A DNA stretch of 64,000 bases, taken from NCBI RefSeq assembly GCF_001625365.1, contig NZ_LJJF01000001.1, positions 186,001 through 250,000 on the forward strand, given 5' to 3'. The position numbers and the translations under genes are program-made. This DNA comes from Streptomyces sp. MJM8645. GTDB lineage: Bacteria > Actinomycetota > Actinomycetes > Streptomycetales > Streptomycetaceae. Positions 59,462 to 64,000 of this stretch are shown here, piece by piece. Each line of letters opens with the position of its first letter. The first letter of the stretch is position 1. The notes beneath the pieces were generated by a model. That model did not search any database, was not told the origin of the DNA, and worked only from the letters and a program-made list of their open reading frames with translations.

Positions 59462-61408
59462 ATGCGTATCGTCCTGCTGCACATGCCCTGGGGCGCGATC
59501 GACGTGCCGTCGCTGGCGCTCGGGATCATGCACACCGCTGCCGCACGAGCCGGCCACCAGGTCGAAGTGCGGTACGCCAACCTGGACTTCGTGGACTGGG
59601 CCGCCGAGACCGCGGGTTTCGGCGTGGACGACTACCAGTACTTCTCCGAGAAGTCCTACTTCCAGGGCGCGGGCGACTGGGCGTTCGCCGGCGCGCTGTA
59701 CGGTGACGACGGCCCGGCCCCCGGCATCGAGGCCTGCGTCAACGGCGACGGCAGCGACATCGATGACCTCGACGGCGAGTTCGCGCCCTACTTCGAGTAC
59801 CTGGCCACCAGCGGTGCGAGCGAGCAGGAGATCGCACTGACCCGGGCCACCCGCGCGATCGCCCCCGCGTTCATCGCCCGACTGGTCGACGAACTCGCCG
59901 CCGACCCACCGGACTTGGTCGGCTTCACCACCACCTTCCAGCAGAACACGGCGAGCCTCGCCGCCGCGAAGCTGCTCAAGCAGCGGTGCCCGCAGGTGCG
60001 CACGGTGTTCGGCGGCGCGAACTGCGACGGTCCGCAGGGCGCCGCGCTGCACCGCAACTTCCCCTTCCTGGACTACGTGGTGCGCGGCGAGGGCGAGGCC
60101 GCCTTCCCGGCGCTCCTTGAAGGCGGCGACCTCTCCGCCGTCCCCGGGCTCTGCTGGCGGGACGACTCCGGGACGTCGACGGCCAACGAGATGACGAGGC
60201 GTCCGCTGCCGCCCGCGGCGATCCTGGCGCCCCGCTACGACGACTTCTACGAGCGGCTCGACGCCTCCGTCGCGGCCGGCTGGGTCGATCCCAAGCTGGT
60301 CGTCGAGGGCTCCCGGGGCTGCTGGTGGGGCGAGAAGCACCACTGCACCTTCTGCGGGCTCAACGGCTCCTCGATGGAGTTCCGCTCCAAGCCGCCGACG
60401 GACTTCCTCGCCGAGGTGCTCACGCTCGCCGAACGCCACCAGCTGTTGGACGTCTACGTGGTCGACAACATCCTGGACATGGGCTACTTCGACACCGTCC
60501 TGAAGTCGCTGGCCGAACTCCCGGTCGACCTGCGGCTGCACTTCGAGATCAAGGCCAACCTGCGCCGCCACCAGTTCCAGCTCCTCGGCGACTCGGGCGC
60601 GGCCCAGGTGCAGCCCGGCATCGAGAGCCTGAGCACCAGGGTCCTGCGGATCATGGACAAGGGGGTGACGGGCTGCCAGAACGTCCGCGCGCTGCGGGAC
60701 GCGCAGAGCGCCGGAGTGTCGGTGAGCTGGAACTACCTCTACGGCTTCCCGGGCGAGCAGCCGGCCGACTATGAGTCGGTGATCCGCCAACTGCCCGTGC
60801 TGCACCACCTGGACCCGCCGACCGGAGCGGGACGGATCGCGATCGAGCGGTTCAGCCCGTACTTCGACCGGCCCGAGCTGGGCTTCGCGATCACCCGGCC
60901 GGCCTTCCAGTACGGCGCGACCTACCGCCTGCCGCAGAGCAAACTGGCCGAACTGGCCTACGTGTTCAGCGCGCCACCACGCGGGATCGGCGGCGACCTC
61001 GCGGAGCGGCTGAGCGCGGCGGTGGACACCTGGATCGCGCGGTTCCCCGACAGCCGGCTCAGCTACCGGGACGCGGGCGGCCGGATCGCGCTCGTCAACA
61101 CCCGCCCCGAGTACGACTGGCGGGTGGTCGAGCTGACCGATCCGGTGGAGCTCGCCGCCTTCCGGCTGCTGAACCAGCCCCGCTCGACCGCCGCGCTGGC
61201 CGCCAAGGTCCCCGGCGGCGCGGCGGCGGTCGGGCCGGTGCTGGAGCGCTTCACCGCGCTGGGCCTGCTGTTCCACGACGGGGACAGCTTCCTCCAGGTC
61301 GCCGTCGAGTCCGACAACCAGGTGCTGATGCGGATGCAGCACCGGCACGGCCCCGCCGCCGCCCGCCCTCGCGCCGAGGAGGTGCTCGATGCCGTCACGA
61401 TCGGCTGA
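59462..61408 (+). CDS. RiPP maturation radical SAM enzyme, probably cobalamin-dependent C-methyltransferase type
   Basis: A 648-residue protein. Residues ~1-270 form a Rossmann-type B12-binding-like domain (IVLLHMPWGAIDVPSLALGIM ... DLVGFTTTF ... TVFGGANCDG). The radical SAM core has the unusual cluster motif CX7CX2C at Cys287, Cys295 and Cys298, in GCWWGEKHHCTFCGLNG, typical of the 'ribosomal peptide maturation radical SAM protein 1' family. Residues ~560-630 look like a small winged helix that could bind the leader. The ATG at 59462 has only a weak ribosome binding site. It lies between precursor and DUF5825-like genes. The methyltransferase assignment is by family recollection; the target residue is unknown. 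Confidence 0.85.
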   Translation: MRIVLLHMPWGAIDVPSLALGIMHTAAARAGHQVEVRYANLDFVDWAAETAGFGVDDYQYFSEKSYFQGAGDWAFAGALYGDDGPAPGIEACVNGDGSDIDDLDGEFAPYFEYLATSGASEQEIALTRATRAIAPAFIARLVDELAADPPDLVGFTTTFQQNTASLAAAKLLKQRCPQVRTVFGGANCDGPQGAALHRNFPFLDYVVRGEGEAAFPALLEGGDLSAVPGLCWRDDSGTSTANEMTRRPLPPAAILAPRYDDFYERLDASVAAGWVDPKLVVEGSRGCWWGEKHHCTFCGLNGSSMEFRSKPPTDFLAEVLTLAERHQLLDVYVVDNILDMGYFDTVLKSLAELPVDLRLHFEIKANLRRHQFQLLGDSGAAQVQPGIESLSTRVLRIMDKGVTGCQNVRALRDAQSAGVSVSWNYLYGFPGEQPADYESVIRQLPVLHHLDPPTGAGRIAIERFSPYFDRPELGFAITRPAFQYGATYRLPQSKLAELAYVFSAPPRGIGGDLAERLSAAVDTWIARFPDSRLSYRDAGGRIALVNTRPEYDWRVVELTDPVELAAFRLLNQPRSTAALAAKVPGGAAAVGPVLERFTALGLLFHDGDSFLQVAVESDNQVLMRMQHRHGPAAARPRAEEVLDAVTIG

Positions 61409-62153
61409 ACGGACCGATGCCGGAACGGCCGATGCTGGAAAGGCCGTTGCGGGAAGGACCGTGGCGGGAAGGGCCGATCCTGGAGGGGCCGTTGCGGGAG
61501 GGGCCGATGCCGCCTCCTGGCGCGCGGCCGGCCCGGAGGTCGAGCTCTGGCTCGACTACGACCCCGCCGCCAGGGAGTTGCCGGGCTTCGCGCTCGGTCG
61601 CCGCACCCTGTCCGGCCCAGCGGAGGCGGAGGTCACCGAACTGCACCGCGCCGGGGTCCGCTGCCTGCGGCTGACCGAGCCGGTGCGGCTCTGCGCGGAC
61701 GCGCCGGCGGCCTCCGCGCGGGCGCTGATGCTGCTGCGCGAGGCGACCGGGCAGGGGCTTGCCGTGCTCTGGCAGGCCGACTGCACGGACGGCTGCGCGG
61801 CGCGGCGCCGGTTCCACCACCTGTACCCGCCCGAGCAGTTGACCGGCGGCCCCCAGGACGTCGTCGCCGACTGGCGCGCCACGTACTACCCGAGCAAGTG
61901 CGTCTTCCGGCGCGGCCCCGGCTTCGTCGAGGTGCGCGACCGCCGGTTCGGGACGCTGGAGCTGTTCACCATCGACGAGCCGGGCCACCTGGCGCAGGTC
62001 GAGGCGCTGGCCGAGGGCGTCGAGGTCGGCCGGCTGCCGGACGCCGTCCACCAGGACTTCGCCGCGGCCGGCCTGATCGCCGAACAGGCCGGCCGCGCCT
62101 GGTTCCTGCCCATGCGGGTGCGCCGCTGGCCCTTCCCGTCGCTGACCGTGTAG
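61389..62153 (+). CDS. DUF5825-like RiPP accessory protein
   Basis: A 254-residue protein whose gene starts 20 bases inside the end of the radical SAM gene, at an ATG with GAGGAGG upstream. The first ~42 residues are a GTADAGKAVAGRTVAG-like repeat tail. The rest has a CTDGCAARRRFHHLYPP motif with two Cys and two His, WRATYYPSKCVFRRGPGFVEVRDRR, and a C-terminal region (LPDAVHQDFAAAGLIAEQAGRAWFLP) that resembles a winged helix. I recall DUF5825 proteins as regular neighbours of RiPP radical SAM C-methyltransferases; a role as leader-binding partner or second subunit is inference. Confidence 0.7.
   Translation: MPSRSAERTDAGTADAGKAVAGRTVAGRADPGGAVAGGADAASWRAAGPEVELWLDYDPAARELPGFALGRRTLSGPAEAEVTELHRAGVRCLRLTEPVRLCADAPAASARALMLLREATGQGLAVLWQADCTDGCAARRRFHHLYPPEQLTGGPQDVVADWRATYYPSKCVFRRGPGFVEVRDRRFGTLELFTIDEPGHLAQVEALAEGVEVGRLPDAVHQDFAAAGLIAEQAGRAWFLPMRVRRWPFPSLTV
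61405..61515 (+). repeat. ~15-18-base tandem repeats at the 5' end of the DUF5825-like gene
   Basis: Six degenerate units of the GGGAAGGGCCGATGC type encode the N-terminal AGxAVAGRxx repeats. They lie just after the stop codon of the overlapping radical SAM gene. Confidence 0.85.
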
Positions 62154-62183
62154 TTGCCGGAGTTCGAGCCCGAGGAGTGATCC

Positions 62184-63383
62184 ATGACCACCGCGGTCGA
62201 CGACGCCGCCGCGCGGATGTCCGCCTTCATCCGCGACCCCTACCCCACGCTCGCCCGGATCCGCGAGGCCGGCGCGGTCTCCGTCGTGGAGTTCGGCGAG
62301 GGCCTGCCGGTCTACCTGGTGACGCGCTACCAGGACGTCCGGGCCGCGCTGATGGACCCGCGTTTCGGGCAGGACGTCCGCCGCAGCCAGGCCATCGCGA
62401 GCGGGCGGGGCTCCGGCCTGACGCTCGGTTCGGAGGTGGTCCACATGCTCAACAGCGACCCGCCGGACCACACCCGGCTGCGCCGGCTGATCCAGGGCGT
62501 CTTCACCCGCCGGCGGGTCGACCTGATGCGGCCGCTGGTCGAGCGCATCGCCGACGGCCTGCTGGACGGGCTGCGCGGGCGGGAGACCGCCGACCTGGTG
62601 ACGGACTTCGCCTTCCCGCTGCCGATCATGATCATCTGTGAGCTGCTGGGCTTCCCCCCGGAGGACATGCAGGCCTTCCGCACCTGGTCGACGGCGATCC
62701 TCACCCAGGGCGGCGACATGACCTTCGACCAGGCCACCGCCGAACTGAACGACTACCTGCGCGAGTTGATGACGGCCCGGCGGGCGTCGCCGAGCACGGA
62801 CATCCTGACCGACCTGGTACAGGCCTGTGACGCCGGTGAACTCACCGAGCGGGAGGTGTTCTCGATGGTCTTCCTGCTGCTGATCGGCGGCCACGAGACC
62901 ACCGTCAACCTGCTCGGCACCGCCACCCTGGCGCTGCTCCACCACCCCGACCAGCTCGCCTGGTTGCGCGCCAACCCGGCGGCGATGCCGGTCGCGATCG
63001 ACGAGTTCCTGCGCTACGAGTCTCCGGTGAGCATGGCCACGCTGCGGTTCACGAACGCCGACGTGATGGTCGACGACGTGGAGATCCCGGCGGACGAACT
63101 GGTGCTGCTCTCGCTCGGCGCGGCCAACCGGGACCCGGCCCGCTTCACCGATCCCGACCGGCTGATCCTGGACCGGGGCGATCCGGGCCACCTGGCCTTC
63201 GGGCAGGGCCTGCACCGGTGCCTCGGCTCCTTCCTCGGCAAGTTGGAGAGCGAGGTCGCGCTGACCGGCCTGCTGGAGCGCTTCGGGCGGATCGAGCTGG
63301 CCGCCGCGGAGGAGACCCTGCCCTGGCGCAACACGATCATGCTGCGCGGCCTGGAGTCGCTGCCGGTCTCGCTCGATGGCTAG
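62184..63383 (+). CDS. Cytochrome P450 of the RiPP operon
   Basis: A 399-residue soluble bacterial P450. It has the I-helix oxygen-activation motif LLIGGHETT, ExxR in DEFLRYESP, and the heme loop FGQGLHRCLGSF with proximal Cys346. All core elements are intact. It is most like the CYP107-type macrolide/peptide oxidases by eye. GAGGAG lies 7 bases before the ATG. In this operon it probably hydroxylates or cross-links the methylated peptide; ferredoxin partners are not in the window. Confidence 0.92.
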   Translation: MTTAVDDAAARMSAFIRDPYPTLARIREAGAVSVVEFGEGLPVYLVTRYQDVRAALMDPRFGQDVRRSQAIASGRGSGLTLGSEVVHMLNSDPPDHTRLRRLIQGVFTRRRVDLMRPLVERIADGLLDGLRGRETADLVTDFAFPLPIMIICELLGFPPEDMQAFRTWSTAILTQGGDMTFDQATAELNDYLRELMTARRASPSTDILTDLVQACDAGELTEREVFSMVFLLLIGGHETTVNLLGTATLALLHHPDQLAWLRANPAAMPVAIDEFLRYESPVSMATLRFTNADVMVDDVEIPADELVLLSLGAANRDPARFTDPDRLILDRGDPGHLAFGQGLHRCLGSFLGKLESEVALTGLLERFGRIELAAAEETLPWRNTIMLRGLESLPVSLDG

Positions 63384-64000
63384 CGGCGCGGGAGCAAGCG
63401 ACACGGGGACGGACAGCGCGGGGACGGGCGACGCAGGGACGGGCGACGCAGGGACGGGCAGCACAGGAGCAGGCGGCGCAGGAGCGCGCGGCGCGGCGGG
63501 GCTGTTGCGGTTCCGCCCCCGGATCAGCGTCGCGCCCCTGCGCGCGCGGGGCTTCCGGCTGCTGGTGATCGGGCAGGGCACCTCGGAGTTCGGCAACGCG
63601 TTCCAGGTGGTCGCCCTGCCGCTGCTGGTCTACTCCCTCGCCGGAGGCGCCCGCCAGCTGAGCCTGGTGGTCGCCGCCTACGGCGCGGGACGGCTGGCCG
63701 CCACCCCGCTCGGCGGGATGCTCGCCGACCGGTTCGGCGCCCGGCGGGTGATGCTGGCGGCCGACCTCGGCCGGCTGCTCGCCACCGCCGGGCTGTGCGC
63801 GATCGCCGCCGGCGGGGCGGCGAACTTCTGGCTGATCGGCGGGCTCGCGCTGCTGGTCGGCGTCGGAGCAGGGGTGTTCCTGCCGGCCGCCTGGGCGATC
63901 ACCCCGACCCTGCTGCCCGCCGAGGACCTGCACGCGGGCAATGCACTGAACAGTACGGTCACCTTCGGCGCCGGTCTGCTCGGTCCGGCGCTGGCCGGCC
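63376..64000 (+). CDS. MFS exporter of the RiPP operon (3' end outside window)
   Basis: The ATG at 63376 lies inside the last codons of the P450 gene (8-base overlap) and the frame stays open to the window edge, 208 codons. After a ~40-residue Gly/Thr/Ala repeat tail (TGTDSAGTGDAGTGDAG) come APLRARGFRLLVIGQGTSEFGNAFQVVALPLLVYSLAGG and the MFS motif GGMLADRFGARRVMLAADLGR, as in EntS/enterobactin-exporter-like MFS proteins. Likely export or self-resistance for the mature peptide. The absent second half prevents a finer call. Confidence 0.85.
   Translation, partial: MASGAGASDTGTDSAGTGDAGTGDAGTGSTGAGGAGARGAAGLLRFRPRISVAPLRARGFRLLVIGQGTSEFGNAFQVVALPLLVYSLAGGARQLSLVVAAYGAGRLAATPLGGMLADRFGARRVMLAADLGRLLATAGLCAIAAGGAANFWLIGGLALLVGVGAGVFLPAAWAITPTLLPAEDLHAGNALNSTVTFGAGLLGPALAG
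63388..63500 (+). repeat. Tandem repeats at the 5' end of the MFS exporter gene
   Basis: About seven degenerate 12-15-base units (GGGACGGGCGACGCA type) encode the N-terminal GTGDAGTG tail directly after the P450 stop codon. Confidence 0.85.

Overview
The window reads as a chromosome segment of a streptomycete-like actinomycete (Streptomyces or Kitasatospora type). It has very high GC with G/C-loaded third codon positions, many GTG starts, 4-base ATGA/GTGA gene overlaps, a secreted chitinase with a DasR-like site, sugar ABC genes without their own ATPase, and two compact specialised-metabolite loci. I saw no rRNA, tRNA, CRISPR array or insertion sequence.

0-24.6 kb: after the tail of an ene-reductase gene and a strong bidirectional terminator comes a five-gene minus-strand operon: LysR regulator, stand-alone acyltransferase, stand-alone ACP, asparagine-synthetase-like amidotransferase, and one 6,433-residue AT-less (trans-AT) polyketide synthase. 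The PKS order is KS-DH-KR-ACP / KS-branching-ACP / KS-KR-ACP / KS-ACP / KS-DH-KR-MT-ACP / condensation domain. Amidotransferase + ACP + trans-AT feeding KS-DH-KR-ACP then KS-B-ACP is the known logic for a glutarimide ring. The short line and the terminal NRPS-type condensation domain in place of a thioesterase point to a glutarimide released onto an unknown amine or alcohol.

24.6-39.3 kb: a MarR regulator, then a locus that together looks like N-acetylgalactosamine (and Gal-GalNAc) use: NagA-type deacetylase, DeoR regulator, CUT1 ABC importer, cytosolic GH35 beta-galactosidase, tagatose-bisphosphate-type aldolase, PfkB kinase, ROK kinase and SIS isomerase/deaminase. A divergent secreted Asp-box protein carries two ricin-type lectin domains.

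39.5-54.8 kb: a secreted beta-propeller protein; a sugar-nucleotide operon (divergent NagA-like amidohydrolase, GalE-like epimerase, nucleotidyltransferase, GT4 glycosyltransferase, phosphohexomutase) followed by a sugar-porter MFS gene; an acidic orphan protein; a secreted TNT-type putative NAD glycohydrolase; a lipoprotein; a GH18 chitinase with a DasR-type site; and a cysteine-dioxygenase-like cupin.

54.8-64 kb: a DUF485/acetate-symporter pair, then divergently a RiPP-like operon running off the right end: S9 peptidase, 53-residue precursor with a full-length Shine-Dalgarno, a hairpin, a radical SAM enzyme with a CX7CX2C cluster motif, a DUF5825-like partner, a cytochrome P450 and an MFS exporter. 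A recurring oddity is short in-frame tandem repeats at protein ends, gene junctions and linkers across unrelated operons.
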